From the NCBI GenBank assembly GCA_938003555.1, contig CALKXN010000013.1, forward strand, positions 1-6,808: a stretch of DNA of 6,808 bases, written 5' to 3'. The DNA comes from an uncultured Robiginitomaculum sp. (GTDB taxonomy: Bacteria > Pseudomonadota > Alphaproteobacteria > Caulobacterales > Maricaulaceae). The position numbers were made by a program, and so were the translations under genes. Shown in pieces: positions 1 through 6,494 of this stretch (positions within the stretch are counted from its first letter, which is position 1; every line of letters starts with the position of its first letter). Below the pieces are notes generated by a model. That model saw only the letters and a list, made by a program, of their open reading frames with translations, made no database searches and had not been told where the DNA came from.

Positions 1-554
1 AAAAGGACGCCAAGACCGGCCATAAAAATCACGACAGTCTCGCCCATCGTATCATAACTCCGATAGCTCGCCAGAACGGCCGTAACGACATTTGGTACGT
101 CAATATCTTTAGGGCTCGTTTCCATATATTGCATGCCAACGCCCGTATTCACGGCGCTGTCTTTATCGCCATAATCCGGCATGTCCGGCACGGCGTAAAG
201 CAAAGCCGCGCCCGCGAGCACAACAATTAAAAAGGGCCCAACCGCGCGGCGCATGGTGATGGGACTGGATTGACGATCCGTCAACAGCATCGCGCCGAGC
301 ATCAAGACGGTCGAGATTCCTGCGCCAACAGCAGCTTCTGTAAAGGCGACATCGACCGCATCCAAAGAAACAAACCATGTCGCGCAAAGCAAACTGTAGA
401 CGCCCTGAAGCATGACAACAGCAAAGAGTGAGCGCATACGCACAATCGCAAGCCCAACAACCACAAGCATAGCCATCAAACCAATATCAAGGATCATCGT
501 CGCGGAGCTATGCACGCTCACAGTGGCAACATCAGTGGCAGCAGCAAATATCAT
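1..554 (-). CDS. Mrp/Mnh antiporter DUF4040 subunit (MbhD+MbhE-like, partial)
   Basis: The first 184 codons of an inner-membrane subunit of a multisubunit cation/proton antiporter; the 3' end lies beyond the left edge. Helix-forming stretches lie near residues 20-40, 42-63, 73-92 and 105-122, with another starting near 170. Residues 68-87 (DVAFTEAAVGAGISTVLMLG) match the MbhD/DUF4040 signature, and residues 155-178 (starting NVVTAVLASYRSYD, with Glu172 in GETVVIF) match MbhE. In Bacillus these two domains form the C-terminal end of MrpA; here they make a separate small protein. In the family this part lies in the membrane arm and carries conserved acidic residues thought to take part in ion transfer. 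The ATG at 554 overlaps the mnhG stop as ATGA and has GGGAG about 8 bases upstream. MnhB is expected next, off-window. The family call is firm; the transported ion is not shown by the sequence. Confidence 0.85.
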   Translation of the reverse strand, partial: MIFAAATDVATVSVHSSATMILDIGLMAMLVVVGLAIVRMRSLFAVVMLQGVYSLLCATWFVSLDAVDVAFTEAAVGAGISTVLMLGAMLLTDRQSSPITMRRAVGPFLIVVLAGAALLYAVPDMPDYGDKDSAVNTGVGMQYMETSPKDIDVPNVVTAVLASYRSYDTMGETVVIFMAGLGVL

Positions 555-964
555 GCGCCGTCTCCCTTGCCGATATCTTCAAGCTCCGGCGCTTCATATG
601 GCCCTAATTTGGGCTTCAACCCGGATAGATGCGCGGCATGGGCAATCGCGTGGGTGGCCGTCGGAGATGTAATAAAGAGGAAAAACGCCACCAGTAAAAG
701 CTTCAAGCTTGTTTGCGTAAAGCCGGACTGCACGATGAGGCCCAGCAGAATAAATTCCGCGCCCATTGTGTCTGTCATTCCTGCGGCGTGGATGCGGGTA
801 TAGAAATCCGGCATGCGCAAAATACCAATCGCGCCGGCGATGACGAAAAAGGCTCCGGTTAAAATCAAGCCGCCGGACAGAAAAGCCTGCGCCCATTCAA
901 ATATCTCGCCCCAAGGCAGAGGCGCCGCGGCGTGGGCTGCGGCGTCGTGCTTAACTTCAGCCAT
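551..964 (-). CDS. mnhG: Na+/H+ antiporter subunit G (MnhG/PhaG family)
   Basis: A 137-residue inner-membrane subunit of the Mrp/Mnh antiporter (MnhG/PhaG family). Three hydrophobic segments are visible, near residues 27-49, 67-80 and 87-100. The family signature is clear: GILRMPDFYTRIHAAG at 47-62 and SPTATHAIAHAA at 100-111. The protein is slightly long for the family, with an Ala/His-rich N-terminal tail of about 18 residues and a hydrophilic C-terminus after residue 112. The start at 964 shares one base with the mnhF stop (TAATG) and is preceded by GGGAGGGG, a good Shine-Dalgarno. The stop overlaps the next start as ATGA, so translational coupling is likely. Small MrpG subunits have no catalytic motif; the family role is assembly of the membrane complex. 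Confidence 0.93.
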   Translation of the reverse strand: MAEVKHDAAAHAAAPLPWGEIFEWAQAFLSGGLILTGAFFVIAGAIGILRMPDFYTRIHAAGMTDTMGAEFILLGLIVQSGFTQTSLKLLLVAFFLFITSPTATHAIAHAAHLSGLKPKLGPYEAPELEDIGKGDGA

Positions 965-1293
965 TACGCCCCTCCCTTGCCTGCAGATTTACGCTGCGGG
1001 CGCTGCGCGAGCGGCACATCCAGCGCGCGGTAACGGAAGAATTTCAAAATCGCGACCGTCGCAATGAAGTTCATCAGCGCGTAGAGAATGGCAATATCAA
1101 CCCCATCAGGACGCCCAATGATCAGGCTGAACAGGCATAAAAACAAAACAGCTTTGGTGCCAAAGCTATTGACCGCCAAAGCGCGGTCATAAAAGCTTGG
1201 CCCGGCAATCGCACGGCCGAGCAATAGCGCCATGCCAATCAGCATGCCAATCGCGCCAACCACGCAGACATATATCATCACCAAGCTAGCCAT
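964..1293 (-). CDS. mnhF: Na+/H+ antiporter subunit F (MnhF/PhaF family)
   Basis: A 109-residue subunit of the Mrp/Mnh antiporter with three transmembrane helices, near residues 4-25, 47-60 and 66-85. The family pattern is visible: GPSFYDRALAVNSFGTKAV at 31-49, with Asp36-Arg37, and Asp66 in VDIAILYALMNFIATVAIL at 65-83. I chose the ATG at 1293 because it gives the expected N-terminus running straight into helix 1, overlaps the mnhE stop by 8 bases, and has GGAG nine bases upstream. The frame is open further up to an ATG at 1428, but that would add 45 residues encoded inside mnhE. An ATG at 1308 (five more residues) is the only reasonable alternative. The C-terminal tail (residues 88-109) is basic and probably cytoplasmic. 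Confidence 0.92.
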   Translation of the reverse strand: MASLVMIYVCVVGAIGMLIGMALLLGRAIAGPSFYDRALAVNSFGTKAVLFLCLFSLIIGRPDGVDIAILYALMNFIATVAILKFFRYRALDVPLAQRPQRKSAGKGGA

Positions 1294-1795
1294 CTTTATG
1301 GGCTCCATCGATATCAATCGTTTCGCCAACGGCCCAGCCGCTGCGCTCGCCCATTTCAATAAAATCGTCAGGATTGGCCATTTCAGACAATAAAGCATGC
1401 ACCAAGATGCCATCCTCCTGCATGTCAACAGACACAGTGCCGGGTGTCAGCGTGATGGAGTTTGCAAACATCGTTTTTCCAATGTCGCTGTCTTGATGTG
1501 TTGGAATTTCAATCAAACTCGGTGAGATTTTCAGCTCGGGCGACAGCACAGCCTTGGCAACTGCGACATTTGCTTTCACGACCTCGTTAAACAGCCATAC
1601 AAAATAAGATAATGTTTTCGGAACCTGTAAATAAGGAACGGTTTCCTTGTCCAATATCTTCATGCGCGCCGCGAGGCCCAGCGTAAACAGAACGGAAACG
1701 ACGCCAAAAAACAGGATCAAAGGCTTGTGGAAATAGCCGGACAGAGTCAGCCAATAGCCTGCAAGCGTTACAGCGAGAATAAGCGCATATTTCAT
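1286..1795 (-). CDS. mnhE: Na+/H+ antiporter subunit E (MnhE/MrpE family)
   Basis: A 169-residue subunit E of the Mrp/Mnh antiporter, full length for the family. Two hydrophobic segments lie at about residues 3-19 and 25-43, followed by an amphipathic stretch (about 60-84) and a cytoplasmic domain. The family hallmark is residues 109-124 (MFANSITLTPGTVSVD), followed by the short strand GILVHAL. It is the first visible gene of the operon, transcribed toward the left edge. An AGGAGAG Shine-Dalgarno lies 10 bases upstream of the ATG at 1795. Its stop (TAG) lies inside the start of mnhF, so the two are probably translated together. In archaeal Mbh complexes the homologue is MbhA. Confident family assignment. 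Confidence 0.93.
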   Translation of the reverse strand: MKYALILAVTLAGYWLTLSGYFHKPLILFFGVVSVLFTLGLAARMKILDKETVPYLQVPKTLSYFVWLFNEVVKANVAVAKAVLSPELKISPSLIEIPTHQDSDIGKTMFANSITLTPGTVSVDMQEDGILVHALLSEMANPDDFIEMGERSGWAVGETIDIDGAHKDG

Positions 1796-1881
1796 GGGCG
1801 CACATCTCTCCTATTGGCCGTGCGAGTTAAAGGCGGGTATTAACCTCTTGCGCGCGCCGCGCCAACCCTAAAGGCACAGAT

Positions 1882-1887
1882 AATATA
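1882..1887 (-). promoter_or_regulatory. Possible -10 box for the mnhE operon
   Basis: The 123-base gap between the DUF2336 stop and mnhE holds an A/T-rich patch reading TATATT on the minus strand, about 90 bases before mnhE, in otherwise GC-rich DNA. No good -35 hexamer lies at the right distance (AGGGTT at best). It could serve the antiporter operon, which otherwise would have to be read through from the DUF2336 gene. Weak evidence. Confidence 0.2.
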
Positions 1888-1918
1888 GCAATAAATGTGG
1901 GGATAACCCTGAGAGGGC

Positions 1919-3214
1919 TTAGCGGTTGCGATTACCAAAAACGAGCGCCGCAGTCACCGCGGCCGCGCCATATTCGCTTTCCGCTGGAATAACGCCGCGT
2001 TTAATATGCTGAAGCACATCAGCATTCAGCGAACTTGTCAGTGACCAATTCCAATAGCGCAAGACGGTTTGGGCTTTATCTGTCGAAATTCCGTCATATG
2101 TCGCCGTAATTTTTTGCAGCTCATCACTTGGCTCATCTGGCGTGCCCGCATCGCGGCGCAGTGCAATCCAAAGCTTGCGAATATAATCCCGTTTAAGTCC
2201 CGGAGCTTTACACAATATGGCCAAGGCTTCGCCAGTTTTGTCCGCCATGATCTGCGCCCCTGTCGCGGGCTTGATCCCGGACATATAAGAAATTTCCTCA
2301 GCGAGCTCACGCGTCATCCCTGTCTCGACAGCCGTATCGATAGCTTGCTCAAGCGATTCGTAATCGCTGCGCGCAATTGCGGCGCGGTTACGTTGGCGGC
2401 GCTCAATAAATTGAAGTGCCTTGCGCACAGCCGCGTCATTCCATCCTTCAGCCGCAGCCTGGGGAAACAAGTCAAAACAGCTTTCTTGCAAAACATTTCG
2501 CGTCACAGCAAAGCGGTGCAAAATTGTTTTACGCGCGGCGCTATCCGCCCACCAAAACATCGTCAGGCCATGGGACGGCCGCGTTTCATCACGCTTGACC
2601 AGAAGGTTTACATAATCAGGCGAGCTGCGTGATACAGTCATAATACGCTGGATTGTCTTTTCGCTAAAACTTGCACCTTTGTTTTTAAGAAGTGTATTTA
2701 CGACATCTTCTTCAAGGAACTCTGCGAGCACATCGACAACGGCGTCCGTCAAATTACGGCGCAGCGACATCACCTTGCGGTGCTCTGTGCGAACATTGCG
2801 GGCGATATGAATAAGATCACTATCGGTTAGGCTTTTACTTTTTTCTAAAACATGACGCGCAACCTGGAAATCGTCTTTGGCCAAAATCATTAATATGGTG
2901 CGCGGCGCCTCATTGAGCATGACCAGACGCTTCGCCACAGACTCGCGCATATCCACATCAGCATCGCGCAGTAGCTCTACCAATACATCGCCGGCCATAT
3001 GGCGCTCTTGCGGTGTGAGTTGGCTGGCGGGAATGCAAATCACATCCGCCAAGCGCTTGACCAAAGCCTTGCGCACACCGGACGTCTGCGGCGCGCCGGC
3101 CAGATCCGTAAGCTGTAATTCATCCGCAGTCTTCAGCGGAGGCGCAGGCATCGCGGCAGGCAAAGGCGCATGTTTAGGCGTCGCAGGATGTGGCTGTGTC
3201 ATAATGTGGCTCAT
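1919..3214 (-). CDS. DUF2336 alpha-helical repeat protein, function unknown
   Basis: A 431-residue soluble protein with no signal peptide or membrane segment. Residues 1-45 form a Pro/Ala-rich, probably disordered tail. From about residue 46 the protein is almost wholly helical, with HEAT-like pairs: charged Asp/Arg turns at ESVAKRLVMLNEAP (91-104), then LAKDDFQVARHVLEKSKSLTDSDLIHIA (111-138, quoted in two parts: LAKDDFQVARHVLEKS and KSLTDSDLIHIA) and VLAEFLEEDVVNTLLKNKGA (162-181). The MFWWADSAARKTIL segment at 219-232 is also typical. This is the DUF2336 pattern, known mainly from Alphaproteobacteria and without an established function. The start is uncertain: ATG at 3214 or 3202, neither with a clear Shine-Dalgarno. 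If the TATAAA at 3227-3232 is the -10 box, 3202 fits better. It is divergent from the peptidase gene; the link to the antiporter operon is only same-strand adjacency. Confidence 0.85.
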   Translation of the reverse strand: MSHIMTQPHPATPKHAPLPAAMPAPPLKTADELQLTDLAGAPQTSGVRKALVKRLADVICIPASQLTPQERHMAGDVLVELLRDADVDMRESVAKRLVMLNEAPRTILMILAKDDFQVARHVLEKSKSLTDSDLIHIARNVRTEHRKVMSLRRNLTDAVVDVLAEFLEEDVVNTLLKNKGASFSEKTIQRIMTVSRSSPDYVNLLVKRDETRPSHGLTMFWWADSAARKTILHRFAVTRNVLQESCFDLFPQAAAEGWNDAAVRKALQFIERRQRNRAAIARSDYESLEQAIDTAVETGMTRELAEEISYMSGIKPATGAQIMADKTGEALAILCKAPGLKRDYIRKLWIALRRDAGTPDEPSDELQKITATYDGISTDKAQTVLRYWNWSLTSSLNADVLQHIKRGVIPAESEYGAAAVTAALVFGNRNR

Positions 3215-3218
3215 AAGT

Positions 3219-3251
3219 TTGGTTAATTTATACGGATTAGGCGTTAACCAA
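3219..3251. repeat. Inverted repeat in the divergent promoter gap
   Basis: TTGGTTAA at 3219-3226 and its exact complement TTAACCAA at 3244-3251 are separated by 17 bases. The pair flanks TATAAA (minus strand, 3227-3232), a plausible -10 box for the DUF2336 gene. The arms lie on similar faces of the helix (centre spacing 25 bases), so a dimeric regulator could bind, but no known site is recognised. Confidence 0.35.
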
Positions 3252-3314
3252 TAGTGACCACAAACCGATGATTTAGGGGTTTAATATAGCCGCCATTCGT
3301 CCCATATAGCGGAT

Positions 3315-5414
3315 ATGAAAAAAACACCTCACCCCAAATTCGACCTCTCAATCGCCCCGCCAAAATCGATAAAGCGCGAAAAAACCGTCACGCTTCACGG
3401 CGTAACTCGCACGGATGATTATGCATGGCTCCGCGCAGAAAACTGGCAAGAGGTCATGGCCGATGGCTCCACCTTACCGGCCAATATTCGCGCGCATTTA
3501 GAGACTGAAAATAGTTATATGCAAGCTGTCACAGCGCCGCTTGATGATTTGAAATCTGAAATATTTGAGGAAATGAAGGGCCGGATCAAAGACGATGATA
3601 GTAGCGTCCCCTCCCCGCATGGCGACTGGCTTTACGGCGCGCGTTACCGCCCCGGCGATCAATATGGCTTATATTTTCGCAAACCTAAAACCGGCGGCGA
3701 TGAAATCATTATTTTGGATGCAGACGCATTAGCCAAAGGCAGTTCTTATTTTGATCTTGGCGATATAAACCACAGCCCTTCCCATGAATGGCTCGCCTAT
3801 AGCGTCGACAAAACAGGCTCCGAAGATTACGAAATTTTCTTGCGCAAAATTAACGGCGGCGCGGCCTCATCACTTGGCATCACCAAAGCGACAGGAAGCC
3901 TCGTTTGGGCCGAAGATAGCGCGACGCTTTACTGGGTTGAGCGCGATGACAATCATCGCCCGTGCAAAGTCTATCGCCGCAATGTTCACACAAACACCGA
4001 AGCTGAGCTTGTTTATGAAGAAACCAATCCCGGCATGTTTGTCGGCATTGGCAAAAGTGATGCGCGGCAGTTCATCGAAATTAGCGCTCATGACCATACG
4101 AGCGGGGAAACCCGCTTGGTGAGCGCCCATGACGCGGCAGCGGCGCCCAAGCTTGTTCAGTTGCGCCGCGCTGGACATGAATATACCGTCCATGACCATC
4201 CCGAAAGCTTCTTCATTCTAACCAATGCAGACGGAGCCGTAGATTTCAAAATCATGGCAGCGCCCCTAGACGCCCCCGCGCAAGACAATTGGTCAGACTA
4301 TATTGCGCACCGTCCCGGAACACTTATTTTAGGGCTCGAAGTCTTTCAGGATTACCTTGTCCGTTTAGAGCGCGAAGATGCCCTGCCTCGGATTGTTATT
4401 CGCCATATTCCATCCGGAGATGAGCACAATATTGACTTTGAAGATGCCGCCTATTCTCTCGGCTTTATGGGCGGGTATGAATTTAAAACCGATTGGCTGC
4501 GCTTCACCTATAGTTCCCCCGTCCAGCCCGGACAGGTGATCGATTACAATATGAGAACGCGGGAGCGTATTGTCCGCAAAGTCACCGAAGTTCCGAGCGG
4601 CCACACGCCATCCGATTATCATTGTGAACGCATCAATGTCACAGCCCGCGACGGCGAGAGCGTTCCGGTTACGCTTCTTTATCGCGCGGACTTGAAACGT
4701 GATGGCAGCGCGCCCTGCTTGCTTTATGGTTATGGCTCATATGGCATCACGATCCCCGCAAGCTTTCGCACCTCTATTTTATCGCTCGTTGATCGCGGCT
4801 TCGTTTACGCGATTGCCCACATACGCGGCGGTAAGGCTAAGGGGTATGATTGGTATTTGAAGGGTAAATTGGACACGAAACACGCGACATTTGATGACTT
4901 CGTGGATTGCGGGCGAGAGCTTGCGGCGCGCGGATATACATCTGAGGGCAAGATCGTGGCCCATGGCGGCTCTGCCGGCGGCCTTTTAGTGGGCGCAGCG
5001 TTAAACCAAGATCCGAGTCTATTTGGCGCCGTCATTGGCGCGGTTCCCTTTGTCGACGTCCTCACCACCATGAGCGATGAGAGCCTACCGCTCACTCCGC
5101 CCGAATGGCCGGAATGGGGAAACCCCATCACAGACGCCAAAGCCTATGCGCGCATTGCGGCCTATTCGCCATATGACAATGTTGTCGACGCCGCCTACCC
5201 GCCCGTACTCATCACAGGAGGCCTGTCTGATCCCCGCGTCACATATTGGGAGCCCGCAAAATGGGCGGCTAAATTGCGCGAGCACCAAAAAGGCCCGGCG
5301 CCCATAACGCTTAAAATCAATATGGATGCCGGCCATCAAGGCGAGAGCGGGCGCTATACGCGCCTCATTGAGACCGCGTTAGAATATGCCTTTGCGATTT
5401 GCGCTGTTCGCTAA
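3315..5414 (+). CDS. ptrB: Oligopeptidase B-like serine peptidase (family S9A)
   Basis: A 699-residue S9A peptidase. These enzymes cut short peptides after basic residues and are normally cytoplasmic; there is no signal peptide here. Residues 20 to about 430 form the N-terminal segment plus beta-propeller, and about 435-699 the alpha/beta-hydrolase domain. The triad is visible: Ser553 in GGSAGG, Asp639 in GGLSDPRV and His674 in DAGHQGESGR. The spacings (86 and 121 residues) are within one residue of E. coli OpB. VPFVDVLTTM, SYSPYDNV-like AYSPYDNV and TYWEPAKWAAKLRE also match OpB. Of the acidic residues linked to substrate choice in enterobacterial OpB (460, 462, 576, 578), only one is kept (Glu597); the others are Pro481, Ser483 and Pro599. 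The Shine-Dalgarno is weak (GCGGAT just before ATG). It is divergent from the DUF2336 gene and its stop overlaps the stop of the converging TPR gene. Confidence 0.92.
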   Translation: MKKTPHPKFDLSIAPPKSIKREKTVTLHGVTRTDDYAWLRAENWQEVMADGSTLPANIRAHLETENSYMQAVTAPLDDLKSEIFEEMKGRIKDDDSSVPSPHGDWLYGARYRPGDQYGLYFRKPKTGGDEIIILDADALAKGSSYFDLGDINHSPSHEWLAYSVDKTGSEDYEIFLRKINGGAASSLGITKATGSLVWAEDSATLYWVERDDNHRPCKVYRRNVHTNTEAELVYEETNPGMFVGIGKSDARQFIEISAHDHTSGETRLVSAHDAAAAPKLVQLRRAGHEYTVHDHPESFFILTNADGAVDFKIMAAPLDAPAQDNWSDYIAHRPGTLILGLEVFQDYLVRLEREDALPRIVIRHIPSGDEHNIDFEDAAYSLGFMGGYEFKTDWLRFTYSSPVQPGQVIDYNMRTRERIVRKVTEVPSGHTPSDYHCERINVTARDGESVPVTLLYRADLKRDGSAPCLLYGYGSYGITIPASFRTSILSLVDRGFVYAIAHIRGGKAKGYDWYLKGKLDTKHATFDDFVDCGRELAARGYTSEGKIVAHGGSAGGLLVGAALNQDPSLFGAVIGAVPFVDVLTTMSDESLPLTPPEWPEWGNPITDAKAYARIAAYSPYDNVVDAAYPPVLITGGLSDPRVTYWEPAKWAAKLREHQKGPAPITLKINMDAGHQGESGRYTRLIETALEYAFAICAVR

Positions 5415-5857
5415 TCTTTGTGCGGCGCAGGCGGCGCGGTCATCTGTGCCACGAAATCTCGCCTCCAAATCGTCTGCGCGCGATCTTTATCAGAGAGCTG
5501 GCCGAGGTCTAAGGCTGATTGATAAGCCGCGGCTGCCGCGTCATATTGGGCAAGAAGCACATGCGTCTTCGCAAGCTTTATATATAAATTTGAGCGCTCG
5601 ACATTATTAAGCTCAGGGATATTTAGCGCGGCGCGCCAATGGGATTGCGCCGCGCTATAATCTTTGCCCTTATAGGCCTGATCTCCAGCAAGGAGCGCAT
5701 AGGCCAGTCCAGCAAGATATGGATCTGACTTTGGCGATGGAAAACCCTGAATAGATGTAATTTGAGCATATGCAGCGCTGCTAAAACAGACTGCATATGC
5801 CGTAAAGATTACGCTCATTCCGAATGGACGTAAGCCCCGGTTAACGCGCCCCATCAT
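5411..5857 (-). CDS. Small secreted TPR protein paired with TonB
   Basis: 148 residues. The N-terminus has Arg residues at 4, 7 and 10, a hydrophobic core at about 14-30 and an AYA-Q cleavage site after residue 31, so a Sec signal peptide and a periplasmic mature protein of about 117 residues are likely. Two TPR-like units follow: residues 51-82 (GDQAYKGKDYSAAQSHWRAA core) and 88-120 (LAKTHVLLAQYDAAAAAYQSAL core). The C-terminus is short and Pro-rich. The ATG at 5857 overlaps the stop of the tonB frame as ATGA; a second ATG follows at once (5854). No good Shine-Dalgarno is seen, consistent with coupled translation. A role as scaffold or partner of the TonB protein is inferred from the gene pair only. 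Its stop overlaps the converging peptidase stop. Confidence 0.8.
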   Translation of the reverse strand: MMGRVNRGLRPFGMSVIFTAYAVCFSSAAYAQITSIQGFPSPKSDPYLAGLAYALLAGDQAYKGKDYSAAQSHWRAALNIPELNNVERSNLYIKLAKTHVLLAQYDAAAAAYQSALDLGQLSDKDRAQTIWRRDFVAQMTAPPAPHKD

Positions 5858-6476
5858 TCCGGAATAAGTCTTCCATTTTCGTCATTGAGGTTAAAGCTTA
5901 CCTTTGTTCGAATTGAACGGCTGGTTCTCGCCGTTCCATCTTGGACAGCTGCGCGGTATTTCCATGTTTCAACAGCTTTAATCGTTGGCCGTGAAAACAT
6001 AGACTGCGTACAATAGGGCGTCGTAATATTAAATGGAACGCCCTGCGCATTGATATCGAACTCAGCCTGACAATGACCGCTACGTTCTGCCCGCATAGGC
6101 ATTTTGGGTGGGTTTCGAATTATGGGCTTCTCTTCGCTATCAACATTTAAGGCAATATTTCTTGTGATATCCATCTTATTAAATTTAAACTCTGGAATAG
6201 CGCCTTTAAGTGTTGCGATCGGCTCGACAGGTTGGATCGCTTTTGAACATCTATAATCGGCGGCGCAGGCGGCGTCTCAATACGCTTAATTTCATTAGGC
6301 CGCAGGTCAGGACGTGGGAATGTAATATCAATAACTTGCGGATTGATCTCATATTTCAAAACTTCCGACTTCGTTTGCGGCGACCATTCCGTACGAATGA
6401 GCGCGGTCATCAATCCAAATAACCCGGCCGTCGCAATCGCGGCGAATGGTAAAACAATAATATAACGCTTAGACAT
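5854..6476 (-). pseudogene. tonB: TonB-family energy transducer, frame broken by one base
   Basis: Two overlapping frames together encode one TonB protein. The first (6147-6476) starts MSKRYIIVLPF, has one membrane helix (residues 5-27) and a short Pro-rich linker (IETPPAPPI, residues 66-74). The second (downstream of about 6240, down to 5854) encodes AIQPVEPIATLKGAIPEFKF, then the TonB C-terminal domain: MRAERSG, Cys-Cys pair, PTIKAVETWKY, ending RLIPE. Adding one base at the A4 run joins them into 207 codons plus stop. In the rebuilt protein the cysteines are residues 136 and 156 and could form a disulfide. Intact, it would sit in the inner membrane and pass ExbBD energy to outer-membrane receptors. 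As it stands, the first frame gives 109 residues with a foreign tail; an ATG at 6174 could start the second. Sequencing error, real mutation and programmed slippage are all possible. The start has a strong AAGGAGG. Confidence 0.82.
6238..6245 (-). other. Frameshift point in tonB (A4 run)
   Basis: On the minus strand the codons read GTT CAA AAG CGA in the upstream frame, while the conserved downstream frame needs GCG ATC CAA CCT. One missing A (A5 to A4 at 6241-6244) explains the shift exactly; the total length then becomes a multiple of three. No X-XXY-YYZ slippery heptamer is present. Confidence 0.8.
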
Positions 6477-6480
6477 AGTT

Positions 6481-6487
6481 CCTCCTT
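6481..6487 (-). promoter_or_regulatory. tonB: Strong Shine-Dalgarno of tonB
   Basis: The minus strand reads AAGGAGG four bases before the ATG at 6476. It is close to the full anti-16S match and the strongest ribosome-binding site in the window, and it fixes the tonB start. It suggests the gene is, or recently was, well translated. Confidence 0.8.
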
Positions 6488-6494
6488 TTATTTA

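Noticed and set aside
1294..1428. Upstream extension of mnhF to an ATG at 1428 (154 residues)
   Set aside because: The extra 45 residues are encoded within mnhE in another frame and do not look like MnhF. The ATG at 1293 has a better ribosome-binding site and the family N-terminus.
1827..1843. TTAA-N9-TTAA before mnhE as a CtrA site
   Set aside because: The CtrA consensus needs a 7-base spacer; here it is 9, and no second copy is seen.
1907..1917. Hairpin CCCT-GAG-AGGG after the DUF2336 stop as a terminator
   Set aside because: Only four base pairs, and no T run follows on the minus strand.
2069..2632. Plus-strand open frame of 187 codons inside the DUF2336 gene
   Set aside because: It lies wholly antisense to a clear family member, is rich in Arg, Cys and Ser as shadow frames are, and has no recognisable domain.
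3281..3314. TATAGC at 3285-3290 as a -10 box for the peptidase gene
   Set aside because: It is a poor match and has no -35 element at a suitable distance. The gene surely has a promoter in this gap, but I cannot place it.
5854..6174. The 106-codon frame from the ATG at 6174 as an independent gene
   Set aside because: Coding sequence typical of TonB continues upstream of this ATG in the same frame (GAIPEFKF), so the ATG is internal to the original gene.
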